This document shows, piece after piece, positions 44,879 to 56,091 of a DNA stretch of 64,000 nt (position 1 is its first letter; every line of letters begins with the position of its first letter). Both the position numbers and the translations under genes were made by a program. The notes under the pieces are model-generated. The model was not told where the DNA came from. It ran no database searches and saw only the letters and a program-made list of their open reading frames with translations. Origin of the DNA: Mytilus edulis (taxonomy: Eukaryota > Mollusca > Bivalvia > Mytilida > Mytilidae). The stretch spans positions 93,857,917 through 93,921,916 of the forward strand of contig NC_092346.1 in NCBI RefSeq assembly GCF_963676685.1, in the 5' to 3' direction.

Positions 44879-47740
44879 TGAGTACTACATGATATAACCT
44901 TTGTGATAATATGGTTGTTTGTAAAGAATTAATATATTTATAAATGTTGTTGTTAGAGACAATTTTACTTCCATTGTGCATTAACCATTTGGGTAAGATA
45001 CATTTGTAAATGTTTTTTAATGTGTATTGCTTATGTACATAGATAAAATATTTAGGAATATCAAACAGTTTCTTAATGTTATGCGTCATGTTTATTTCAT
45101 ATCATTATAATTGAAGTTAGTAATATATTTTAACAATTTGTTCATTTATTAATTAAATCAATCTCCAACTATTTTCTCGATGTTATTATAGCAATGGGAA
45201 TCGCAAAAACATTAACTGTACAGAATTTTAAAAGAACAAATACAAACACAAAATTGGCATACACATAAAACATGCATAGTGTAGACGAAATAAGAGGAAA
45301 CAGTACATTTTCCAATATAAAAGAAACCATTAGAAATGTAACATGCGAAACGAATCTATGCTCTAATTCCAAAATATATCTGTGTAATCTCACTACAAAC
45401 GTAACATTCCATCATACATTTTAACGGTGATGCATTGTAGTGGATATAATTGTAAATAAAGATAAGATTCATACAGAATTATTTGAGCCTGTTCTCTTAC
45501 GATACGTTAAATCCAACATACCAGATTGAACAAGAAGTATGTGCGCTCGCAAAATATTTTTATCATGCCATAGAATTTATGTGCCTGTTCGAAGCCTGTT
45601 TTCTAGTTTCGTTTTCCACAATTGATTTTATAAATAATATTAAAACGCGTTTGAGTTCATTTACTTTTGCTTTATTCCTGTCAAACATGACCTTCCAAGG
45701 ATTACTATTCGGTATTAATTTTGTTCAATGAGAAGGTCGTACAATCACATTAAGTGTGTACATCCTCATCATTTAGTCTTCGGTGAAAATATATCTCATT
45801 AATGGCACTCGTGCGTTATTGCCTTATAGCCAGCTTCAATCACTTAGTCTGTTCACTTATCGATTTCTTTCAGTAACATTTAAAATTTTACAATCGATCC
45901 TATTGTATTATGTCTGACAGGGTCTTAAAAAGAGAATTCATGACCCACGTTTTTAATTTCATTTGGCTAATAGTTGTTGATTTAGAAAAAAAATATACAG
46001 CCTAACTCTGCAGAATCGCAATTCAAATGCTGATGCTTTTCTTTGATTTAATATGAACATGTCTAATAATTTGCTTTCAAGTAGTTAAGTTATAATAACA
46101 GTTTGATACATAACAATTGCATTGGATCCAGTAGATTCATATGTTTACCTTTTTGATTGCTTTTATTTGACATTCAACATTTGATTATGGTTCCTTGTAT
46201 GGCAACTGCTTCGATGGCAGGAGATTTAAAAAGGTTTGGAATATTGTGTTGGTATTAATATTGACGGAATACAACTGTTGATGATATGTTAGCCAGTTCC
46301 ATACTCAAAGTATGGAAATTCACATGTTTTACTTCTTACATTTACTGAAAATTATTTTAAGACCTAACACAGTTTCTAACTTCAGAAAGTAAGATTTTTA
46401 TTTTAAAATTGACATCCTGTATAATATCTAATGAAAGTATTATGATCATAGACTGTTTCTTAATTTTTTGTATATCATTAGTTATTTAAATTCTCATATA
46501 TTAATGCCAATTGGATTATAAAATATTAAAGTGTGTAAATGATGATATAAATTAGAACCAGCGCTTCGAACATAGTAAAATTAAGTGTGTTTAATCTGAA
46601 ATGTATTCCCCGGATCTGTCGTTCCAAAAAGGAAACATATATTTTGTCAGTCAATGGAAATAGTGTCCAACTGATATTGAAAAAATCTGCAGTCATTTAT
46701 TTACCTTAATTCGAGGATCAGAAGACAATGCCAATTCACATAGTACTTAGCATCTGTATAAATACTAAAACCAAACGAAATAGAATAAAACAAATTACCC
46801 CCATAAAACACGACATGAATCATTAAGAGCAATGATAAAATCCTCCCTAAACCCCCTGACAAATCTAACTTAGGAACTTCCCTACACTACTTGAGTTTTG
46901 ACTCGAAGAGATGTCCATGCACTGGATTATTTTTCCTTCTTGTTTAATATTAAACATGACAGGGAAGTATATAATGTGAAGTTTAGTTTTAACTTATAGA
47001 AACACGTAAACTCTAAGTAGAAACAAAGGTTAAATTTTCATTAGACGATCTATTCAAAATTTCATTTCAGATTTTTAAAAGTATTTGTTATTTAAAGGTT
47101 CTGCAAGTATCAAGTATACATCAATATGAAATATATATGTTTGCCACATCTTTTACTCATATGAAAAGAAGAACCATTACAAAATGAAATACCCGGAAAA
47201 ATTCAGATCTAGAACAAAACTCAGATCCATATCCAGAAGAAACTAGTCAAGGGAAAAAGTGATAGATCCACTGTGGCAAACAAAACATTACAAACCCAAT
47301 TTCAACGATAGTACAACAAACAAATTTGTTCTACATCAAATATTCAATGTGCCTAAAAGCATATTTTCTTTTTAAATATCTCTAATTATAATTAATGTTT
47401 TGCATTTCCATTGTCGGGTCCTGTTATAGCTTACTGTGCGATATTGGCTTTGTTCATAGGTAATCAAATGCCTTACTCTGGCCTATAGTTGTTAATTTTA
47501 TACCCATCTTCTTTTTTATATAAAGATTATTAAGTTTCCAACTTTTTTGACCTAGTAATGACAAGTAATAAAAATATCATGCTTCAAAGACTAAATGATC
47601 AATCAGTACACATACAACAAACAATGAATTTATTATAAACAAGTCAGAAACATATTGAGAAAAACAACCTTGTGTAATGCCAAGATACAGATATTGACAG
47701 ATTGTAGAGCGATGAAAGTGCATATGTATATAACAATAAT
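44879..47740. other. Intergenic region between the TNF-like genes
   Basis: Contains the 3' UTR of gene 1; an AAATAAA-type signal near 45454 is the clearest candidate, with AT-rich alternatives closer. The short frames at 45169-45731 have no domain. No other feature is recognised. Confidence 0.4.
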
Positions 47741-47741
47741 A

Positions 47742-47922
47742 CTAAGTCTCTTTTTCATTTACTGATAACAAAATCAAATTAATACCAATAAACACAATAT
47801 TCAAAGATCCTACTAGAGTGTTGAATTGGTAAACTTTTAGAACAACTTTATTTAAAAGATCGATAAGTTTACCAGGGTTGTTTCTTAATTTTCGGAAACG
47901 GCAAACAACATCTCCGTAAATA
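47742..47922 (-). pseudogene. Possible RT-associated coding fragment
   Basis: Minus-strand IYGDVVCRFRKLRNNPGKLI resembles a segment following RT in Penelope-like elements of bivalves, and it directly abuts hammerhead repeat B in the same orientation. The identification is weak. Confidence 0.25.
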
Positions 47923-48232
47923 TTATCAAAGGTATCAGGCTTATAATTCAACACGCCAGACGCGCGTTTCGTCTACATAAGACTCATCAGTGACGTTCAG
48001 ATAAAAAAAGATATAAAGCCAAACAAGTACAAAGTTGGAGAGCATTGATGACCCAAAATTCCCACAAGTTATGGCAAATACGGCTAAGGTTATCTATACA
48101 GGGATAAGAAAATCCTTAGTAGTTTGAATAATTTATACTTTTGCAAACAGTAAATCTATACAAATGACAATATAATTGGTATTTATATGTCAACACCAAA
48201 GTGTTGACTACTTTGATAGTGATACCTTTCGA
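47923..48232 (-). repeat. Hammerhead repeat B, long copy
   Basis: From TTATCAAAGGTATCAGGCTT to GTGTTGACTACTTTGATAGT, including the extension ATAAGAAAATCCTTAGT and GTCAACACCAAAGTGTTGAC that is shared with 59888-60213. This defines a unit of about 310-325 bp. Confidence 0.85.
47953..47996 (-). ncRNA. Hammerhead ribozyme motif
   Basis: Minus strand: ACGTCA, CTGATGA, stem II GTCT-TATGT-AGAC, GAAA, ACGC/GCGT, cleavage after GTC, TGGCGT. The core is intact; one stem I pair is altered compared with the copy at 59922. Confidence 0.82.
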
Positions 48233-48950
48233 AGAATAATGATGTGCTATCCCGTTTGAAATAAGTTGTATACAGGTACAACCAATAAAATCCAAAACGT
48301 CCCAACAGACACGATCATAGCAAACAAGTTTTGGTATATAAACCCCATAAAATGGTGCCAAAGAAACGTCATCATCAGAAAAGGAAAATTAACATTTAAA
48401 ACGAACAATTGTACATTTTGTTTGTTAATTGTGGTCTGGAGATCCCCGTGAAATAACTTAAGCTAGAAAAGGACAGTTAATACTGTTTATATTTGAATAA
48501 TTTAAAGCAAGTTAAACTTGGTAAATTTCGGCAGTATACTTAGAAAATGCTTAATTATTTAACGAAGAAATAGCACGATGATGATTCTCGGAACAAACAC
48601 AGTTTACATGGTTTACTAGAATTCAAAGTAGAAATGTTTATATCGACGTAGAGAAGTTAATCTAAAATATGACTGTATTTTGAACGAACTGCAATATGTA
48701 CAGAGCATCGGTTACAATAAATCCACAGAAACAAAATGTGTTCATCAAGATGGTTGACAAAAAGATGACCCAAATACTTGTCAACCAAATTAACATGAAT
48801 AATTTAGTATTTCGACAAGCCTAAAATGCAGATTAAGATCAGTTCACACAATTATGTTTGTCACAGATAGAAACCTTACCTAAATGTCTATGTTATAAAA
48901 AATTTAAAAATAATCTGAAATTTTAGAATTATCTCAACATAATGCCTAGT
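48233..48950. other. Intergenic, nothing recognised
   Basis: AT-rich. The minus-strand 81-codon frame ending at 48116 partly covers repeat B and is not supported. Confidence 0.4.
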
Positions 48951-48954
48951 AATT

Positions 48955-49393
48955 TATTATTTGTATACTGCAAATTTAGATGTGGTAGTCACGGTTTACG
49001 AATTTAGAAGAGAAGATGGCGAGGCTTGTCACGAAACGACAGACTTTGTCATCTATGCAATTCAAGTGAAATCGGTGGCGAATATCATTATATAATGACT
49101 TGTAAATCTTTAGATTTAAAGAGAAAGAAATTTTTACCTGAATATTGCTGTAAAAATCAAATTACATACAAATTTGATAGTTTATCTAATTCAGACACAA
49201 CTATCATTTTGGAAAAAAATATGTAAGTTTATAAAAACAGTACAGGTGAAAGTCAGTCCTCCAAGTAAAGTTACGTTGTTTTTGTTCACACATGTGCTTG
49301 CTTATATAAACATATTATGTAATTGTAAATACATATTTTCTCTGTAACTATTACATGTAGTTTTGTGAGAATACAGTTCATTCATTCATTCAG
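48955..49393 (+). mobile_element. 5'-truncated LINE 3' end with (TTCA)n tail
   Basis: Reads CKFRCGSHGLRI, a stop, then SRNDRLCHLCNSSEIGGEYH and YIMTCKSLDLKRKKFLPEYC, the C-terminal Cys-His knuckle of a non-LTR retrotransposon ORF2. It continues through a ~160-bp 3' UTR to GTTCATTCATTCATTC, a simple-repeat tail of the kind used by CR1/RTE-like elements. Only the last ~440 bp is present. Confidence 0.75.
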
Positions 49394-50560
49394 ATTTCAT
49401 TTCCATACACTCTAAACTAAAAAATACATTTTGATTCCTATGATCTTTGGTCTTGGATATAATTAATCAAAAACATATTAGAAAACAAATTAAGATTTGG
49501 ACAAATTGGAGGCAAATTTTGGGAGTCATTTTGATATATTGAGACCACTGTACTGTTAAAATACCCTGTGATGTAATGTTTGGAGATTCACAGTTTCCAG
49601 CAGGTGATAATTCCCATTGCTATTATGAAACTGAATGTTATCAGACCGCCAAGAAATTATCCTCTTCTGAAAAGTTTGCAAAATGGAAGGTCAATGCTTA
49701 TTTTCTTTGTTTTCATTTCTTTTTACACGTCTAACATGTCTAAAATGTTAATCTTGGAAAGTTTTAACAATATCTGTAGACTTGTTTGAATATGTTTACC
49801 CCGGTTTGTCTATACACACTGAGCTAAACTTCCAAGATTTTGTTGTGTTTTAAATGAAAAAATAGGTACGAATTCTCAGTTTAAGTCGACGTGTTAACTG
49901 AAAATGAATGGCGATACATATCATTCATTAATATTTTATAAGTTATTACAGTAAATCTGCGTTTAAATATTCGTGAAACGTAATTATTTAGACCACCTTT
50001 TTAGTCAACAAACATGTAACTATATATTCGACGCAAAGAAAGTATTGAATGGGCGATTAAAACATTTGTACTCTCACCAAAAAGAAAATCTATGAATTCA
50101 AGACCATTGCAATTGAGCGAAAAATATACATATGCATAAAACCCAAACAAAAGAAAAAAATACACGAATAATGATAATGATAGTACGAAGAAGAAAAAAC
50201 TCCCTAATAAAAAACACAAACCATATTTACCAACAAATATTAAGCTAAATGTTTAGTTTTAACCCAAAGAAATTTTCGTGAACTTTACACTATATGTTAT
50301 ATTATTTTAAGGAAAAACTTATTCATAGTATCACAATTGGTTTAATATTAGATTCTAAATATACAATATTTTACATGACCGTAAAGTATTCATCTTGACT
50401 TTTTGGTTTATCTTATAAATGTATTTAAAATCTCAGTAAAATGAGAGGTTAATATTAGCTCAGTAGATCTGGAAACCTATTTTGATTTTCATTCGATAAT
50501 TCATTGTTGTATTTCCTAAAGGTAGTTTTAACATCTATTTTTAGTGACCAGTTTCCCTTT
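49394..50560. other. Intergenic upstream of gene 2
   Basis: AT-rich, no repeat of the named families, no supported ORF. Confidence 0.4.
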
Positions 50561-50567
50561 TATTATT

Positions 50568-50640
50568 GGAGATTTCCGTAAGAATACAATATAAATATTT
50601 AGAAAATGTAAAAGTATGTCAATGCTTTAAAGTATATAAA
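50568..50640 (+). promoter_or_regulatory. kB site and TATA box of TNF-like gene 2
   Basis: GGAGATTTCC at 50568-50577 fits the GGRRNNYYCC Rel/NF-kB consensus. TATATAAA lies 56 bp further on (50633-50640) and the ATG another 58 bp on, so the leader would be only about 30 nt. Rel control of a TNF-type gene is plausible from animal biology, but this is a motif match only. Confidence 0.5.
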
Positions 50641-50697
50641 AAGAAACAAACCCCAACACCATAAAATTCCGGTAGACAATTTTATCTTTTGAACAGA

Positions 50698-51135
50698 ATG
50701 CAAACAGATATTAATGACAATGCATGGCAGGGCATTGAACAGACGGCCCTCAGGATTCATATTCCTGTCCAGCTACAAGAAAATCAAAACCGTAACAAAA
50801 ACATTTCTTTAATAGAATGTTCATATAGATCTACTAGAACATGTATATTAATAATATTTTGCATTGTGTCGTTATTCCTGTTTCTAGGAATCTTAGGATA
50901 TAGCGTATTCACTTTCATTCAAATTTATGAATTTTCGTTGAAAATTAAACAAGTCACTGACAATGATTCGTGGAGATATATGTCTTTAGGCGAAACAAAC
51001 CTGTGTTTTACACTACGACGAGAAGACGTGCCCCATTCTGGTTGTGCTAAATATGTGTACCATGATATATCTGATCGTCAGACTTTTACCTGTTGTGTAA
51101 GAGATTCGAGCCAATATGCGTTGCTGTATGGAATG
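50698..51135 (+). CDS. TNF-like ligand gene 2, exon 1
   Basis: The first ATG is at 50698; the TTG nine bases earlier is not used here as a start. 146 codons: cytoplasmic residues 1-48, a transmembrane helix at about 49-73 (CILIIFCIVSLFLFLGILGY), then a stalk with LCFTLRREDVPHSGCAK and DISDRQTFTCCVRDSSQY, matching gene 1. It ends phase 0 at ATG|GTGAGA. With 52218-52305 and 54640-55022 it gives 302 residues. Gene 1 is 5.8 kb upstream in the same direction, indicating tandem duplication. Confidence 0.82.
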
Positions 51136-52217
51136 GTGAGAACTTAATAAATATAAATCGTGTACTACACGATCATAATAGTCAATCGAAAAGAATGATA
51201 TAAAATCAGCACATCTAAGAAACTATGCTATATAAATGAAATTCACTAAAATTACCGATGTTTCTTTTATGTTTGTATTCCTTATGAATAAAAAATCATT
51301 GCCTGAATTTTAAACTAACAAAACATGACTGCGAACTCAATGAATTTATGTAACAATTAATAAATAATGGAAAGATTTATAAAAATTAATTTGTATATGA
51401 AGTTTCTTCAAATATATAGTTTTTGTAAAGTATGCATGACCAATACTATAAGAGTGTATGCTTTTTGGCAACAGGTTAAGTATTCCAATTTCCTGTCAGT
51501 AACTGCGAACATTCTTTGGTACTCATCTACGTTTGCACATTTTCTTTTTAGTACTAAAATTCTAGTGTTTGGAAATGCAGCTAAGTGATGGTGAAGTGTA
51601 TGTTCCATTTATTTTACTATTTTACACCATAATGTTACAGTACTAGAGTGTACTATACATAAGAAATATGTGTGTACCTTCTTGATTTAGTATACATTTA
51701 TAGTACTTCTGTTTTCACTATAATTGTATTGGCAATTTTACTGAAATTTAAAACTGGTGATTTTAAAAGTACTGAACTAGTACAAACAATGTTTGTATCT
51801 TTATTGAGCAACAGATAAAAATATTTTATACGTGTTTAACGTATACCCCCAATTTTTTTTTTATATTTATGATGATGATAAAAACTAACAATAAGGAGTC
51901 AATAAAAGGTTAACAGTACATTCTAAAAAGAAACTATAGTAAATAATTGGAAATAAGGATGAAGAAGAGACTAGTAACATAAACCATGATAAATGGAAAG
52001 CGTGTCAAGTGTTGTAGTAGAACGCCTTCTAAGTCTGATTACTTTGCCGTATCAGCTAGATCTACATTTAGTTTCTTTTTAATATGCAGCTAAGCAAAAC
52101 GAATAATATACATGTATTTATAAGGTATACAAATATCCAATGAGTAATTTTTTCACAGAAAAAATACAATAATTATAACGAGGAAGTTATAAAGTTTTTT
52201 TTTAATTGTTTTTGCAG

Positions 52218-52305
52218 TTATTACGAGAACAAAGGAGGCGATCATCCGGAGTGGAAAATACAGCATGTAATCATGGAAGTGAAAAAATAGAAACTACAGA
52301 AATAG
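52218..52305 (+). CDS. TNF-like ligand gene 2, exon 2 (88 nt)
   Basis: Acceptor TTGTTTTTGCAG, donor ATAG|GTATGC. Reads LLREQRRRSS, then VENTACNHGS and a Glu/Thr tail, ending phase 1, the same length and phase as gene 1 exon 2. REQR-RR is a minimal furin-type RxxR site, stronger than in gene 1, so shedding of the ectodomain is possible. Introns on either side are 1082 and 2334 bp. Confidence 0.82.
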
Positions 52306-53004
52306 GTATGCTACATCAAGTAAATAATATAAAGGTACCCAAAAAGACACGTTAAAACTGAATATGAAAGTTTATACTTTTAGTTATCTCATTTTCGTGG
52401 ATGATTGCAATCACCTGTGATCGTCCTTCATCCCCGTTTAAAGTTTTATAAACATAATAGTTAAGTTTGGGCAGAGTTGTCTCATAATTGTTTTAGTCAC
52501 GCTATATACTTATTGTTACTAAATAAATTGTTCATCCATTGAAACACATTGGAAAAGACACTTTTTTTATTTTGTAGTTTACATTTTGTATTTTGCAAGA
52601 TATACAGAAACAGCTTAAACATCGACATAAATGATATAAAAATAATTGCAGAATAAAAAAAGATCCATGACGGAAATTTCTGCCGTCAATGTGGATATAA
52701 GTGTTTGAATCAGTTGAAGCTCGTCTCCTGATTTTTATTGCTGCGTTAAATACACACAGATGGTCTTCAGTTGTTTTCTGTTGTTTTGTCAGGTTGTTGT
52801 CTCTTTCTCACATTCCCCGTTTCCATTGTCAATTCAACTTCAGCTTTGTTAAGTTTATTGTGGTTTCTTCAATATTTTATATAGCTTGGTTCCTAAACGT
52901 TTAGTCACGATCGAACCTGGTAAATGTTAACAAAAAGCAAGTATTGAGTGTTCACTTGAATATATACCAGTCCTCTATAAATACCTTTATCTAAAGTAGC
53001 TTAA

Positions 53005-54310
53005 TTGGTATGGCATATATAGTGGATGCTTGATTGATATTCTGCGGGGGAGGCAGGAGGATTTTGAAAATAAATAACTCAGCCTTGATAATCACAAAAA
53101 TAAATTGTTTTGTGCTGTGGTAGTTTGAAAATAAATTACCTGACTTGCAATGTATTGAAAATAAATAACTCAGCAGGTCTTATCGAAAGTATGAGATGGC
53201 ACCAGATTCTTCATAAATTCATCTTTTTTCCCAAAATAAATCGGGAATTTTTTTAATAATAAAAGTATAAATATTATTCAAATATACTTGAAATGTCTGA
53301 AAATTGGTTTCATTTAACTTGAGGTATATTGTCTCAGGAAACCTTACCTTACTTTTATTTTAACAGGGCCGTAACTACATTGAGGCAAATACCTCATGTA
53401 GGAAATTTCAAAACCAATCGCTTGTCTCCATATCAAAATTGTGTTCACAGCGAGTGCCTTGCAAGAAGCAAGTTCTGTTTTCCCTCAGATGTAGCCCTGA
53501 TTTTTCGGGATCAATGTTTCTTATTCATTTGTCTTTTGTTCATTGCCCTTCTGTATTTTGTTAGTGTTGCATTCCTTTTGTAATCTAGTAATTTTATTAT
53601 GAACTTGATCATGAGTTAAAAAAAAAAAAACAGAAGCCACAGACTTAACTATGTGAATTCCGCTTTTGCTCTATCATGCACATTGGTCTTTTGAAACTTA
53701 AGTCTTACACTGAGTTTATACATTTTGCTTTGAGACCAAAATATTGTCAAAATATTTTTAAAACAAAACTTGCATTTTCAGATTATGAAAGGGTCTTCGG
53801 AACACCCAGAAAGCATGATTTTGCATCATTTGTTCTATAGCTTCTTGGGCCTTCAGTGGCTCCAATCCAAAACCCTTCAAAATATGTTTTGCCTCACTCC
53901 GTTCGGCGAAATATGTTTGCCAATACTTTAAAAAAAAAACAAAAGGCTAGTTACAACCAAACTTTAATACTATGTATATATGCAATACATGTATATTCAG
54001 TTGGAAATATAAAAGATTCATTTCTGCAGAGGATGATGATTAATTCTGATTAAATGGTATATAATGACTTGACTATACATCTATTATTTATAATAAACAA
54101 ATCATTTAAAGATTGTATGTTTTCGAATATCATAAATATAGTTGTGAAAATGAATAATCAGTCCCTTGCTTTAAAGAAAATGAAAAATCATGCTTCAATA
54201 GTGCAAAAAATGAATAATCTGTCCTCTTAGTTTACAAAAATAAATAAGCGATCAAAAACAAATCATCCTGCCCCCCATCCCCCAGAATATCAAATGGTCG
54301 TCCCCTTATA
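53005..54310. mobile_element. ~1.3-kb TIR-bounded element in intron 2 of gene 2
   Basis: The left end (TTGATATTCTGCGGGGGAGG, then CAGGAGGATTTTGAAAATAA) is the imperfect reverse complement of the right end (CATCCTGCCCCCCATCCCCC, then AGAATATCAAATGGTC). Inside both ends, AAAATAAATAA.C.GTC-type units repeat. The interior holds CAGGGCCGTAACTACATTGA at 53362, which resembles the end of a different DNA transposon, so elements may be nested. No transposase is seen. Confidence 0.6.
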
Positions 54311-54388
54311 TGCTTGAACTAGTATTTATGTCACTAAGCAATTTCTTAAATGTTGTGCCTCTACATGATAGCGAAATCAACTGGTCAG

Positions 54389-54548
54389 AAAAACTCATCA
54401 TAGATACCAAGATTGAAATTTAGTATGCATGTCATAAAAAGACTCATCAGTGACGCTTGAATCTTACAAGTTTAAAGGCTAAATAAAATACGAAGTTGAA
54501 GAGCATTGAGGACCAAATTTTCCTAAATGTTTTGCCAAATTTAGAAAA
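54389..54548 (-). repeat. Hammerhead repeat A, ribozyme deleted
   Basis: AAACTCATCATAGATACCAA to TGTTTTGCCAAATTT. The half carrying CTGATGA is kept (minus strand), but the GAAA box and stem III are replaced by a short unrelated stretch, so no ribozyme can form. It lies about 90 bp before the exon 3 acceptor of gene 2. Confidence 0.8.
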
Positions 54549-54639
54549 ATTAATCCTCGAATTCGAAGTTATAAAGTTATTCTTGTGTAATATGTTTCAG
54601 TTATTTATGTACAATATTTTTTTTCTTTCTACTTTATAG

Positions 54640-55022
54640 ATATCATTCCTTGGGTACCGACTAAATCGTGTGAATTGAATGGCAAGAATACACCAACTGA
54701 TAGAATACAAATATTAGACAGTAATATGTATTACGTCTATTTATCGGTATCACTGCGATTTAAAGAAACGTACCACGAACTGCCTTACAACCAAATACGC
54801 ATTACTCTAATCCAGAGTGCGACTAATTCTACATTTAGTAATACTAAAGAGAAAAAACTTATAAGCAAAGTAGTAAAAACTCCAAAAGAAAGATATAGTT
54901 TTGAAAATATATTTATACATGGAGAATTTAGATTGGATACAGGGGATAGTTTATATGTTAATATTCACAATAATAAGTACTTGTATACACATTGTTCTTA
55001 TATTGGTATAATGAAAATTTAA
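54640..55022 (+). CDS. TNF-like ligand gene 2, exon 3 (TNF homology-like domain)
   Basis: Acceptor CTACTTTATAG, stop TAA at 55020-55022. 127 residues with IIPWVPTKSCELNGK, NMYYVYLSVSLRF, FENIFIHGEFRLDTGDSLYV and the terminal YIGIMKI, colinear with gene 1 exon 3. GEFRLDTGDSLYV is close to the GVF-L--GD-L-V pattern of TNF domains, supporting the family call. AATAAA follows at about 55329 and 55353. Confidence 0.8.
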
Positions 55023-55399
55023 TTTATTATTGTATTTTTATTAATGCAAACTACAGGGGAAATCTGGATTCAGAATATATTTTTATTGCATCTACTTGAC
55101 CACAAATTTATTTTTCATCATATTGGTGATCATAATATTCTTTTATGAAAACGTCGCCCCTCCCCCCTTTTTTTAATTAAATGTCAGGTTCCTAAGTTTA
55201 ATCAATGATTTTTATAGTAGATCTACTTTAAAAATTCATGGTTTAATACAAATTTAAAGAAATCGTACTATATTGGTTTATTTAAATGATGATACTTGAC
55301 TATAACGAAAACAATTTATATGTAGAATAATAAATGTTTTAAATTATATTGAAATAAATATATGTACATTAATAAAATTTTGTTTATAATTCTTTCAGA

Positions 55400-55559
55400 T
55401 TTAACGCTTCGTTTTAAAACACAATCCGAAACACTGTCTAATGATGATGTTACTGGTGCATGTTCGTGTACTTGCACTTCCTGTATTTTTAGAAGACTTT
55501 TTAATAAATTTTTTTTTTGTAATCAAATGTTTCAAAGTAAGAAGAAAGTAAAATCATAA
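55400..55559 (+). CDS. Possible isolated terminal exon, Cys-rich
   Basis: TTCTTTCAG at about 55391-55399 precedes an open frame reading DLTLRFKTQSETLSNDD, GACSCTCTSCIFRRLFNKFF, and a Lys-rich end with stop at 55557-55559. It could be a last exon of a gene starting elsewhere, or chance. No upstream exon in a matching phase was found. Confidence 0.2.
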
Positions 55560-55560
55560 A

Positions 55561-55925
55561 AATACTGAATTGAAAACGGAAGGTCCCTAATCAAATGGCA
55601 AAATTAAATGATAAAACACATTAAACGAATGGATAACAACTGTCATGTTTCTGACTTGGTACAGGCATTTTCAAATGAAGAAAATTGTGGATTGAACCTG
55701 GTTTTATAGTGCCAAACCTCTCACTTGTATGACAGTCGTATCAACTCCCATTATATTTACAGCGATGTGTTATCACTGTGTCATATTCTCAAAATAAACA
55801 AATATTTAACAAAAAAGCACAAAAAGCATCGATCAAATTTAAAAACCAAATAAATGTAGCGCTTCTCGTGTGTGACTTCAGAAAATGTAAACGTCACATA
55901 CAAAGAAATATGAAGTAATTTTTTC
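55561..55925 (+). repeat. M2 repeat, fullest uninterrupted copy
   Basis: AAAACGGAAGGTCCCTAATC, TTTCTGACTTGGTACAGGCA, GATTGAACCTGGTTTTATAG and AAACAAATATTTAACAAAAA occur in order; this is the reference used to recognise the split copy at 24226/27065. Confidence 0.75.
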
Positions 55926-56091
55926 ATTCCAAGTATTTTCAAAAAAAATATTATAATTTCACAAGGGGAATGGTGGTATACAGGGTTAAAGAATCAAAAG
56001 TTATGTTAGAACTTATTTCAGAAACAGACCAAATTTAAAATTATCATAATTTCTTTAGAATTTTTTAAAGAATCCACATACGGTCAATAAC

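Noticed and set aside
45169-45731. Short frames between the TNF-like genes as a further gene
   Set aside because: No domain, no splice sites in phase, and composition like the surrounding intergenic DNA.
50689-50697. Upstream TTG as start of gene 2
   Set aside because: Not an initiator in this context; the ATG at 50698 is the first in frame.
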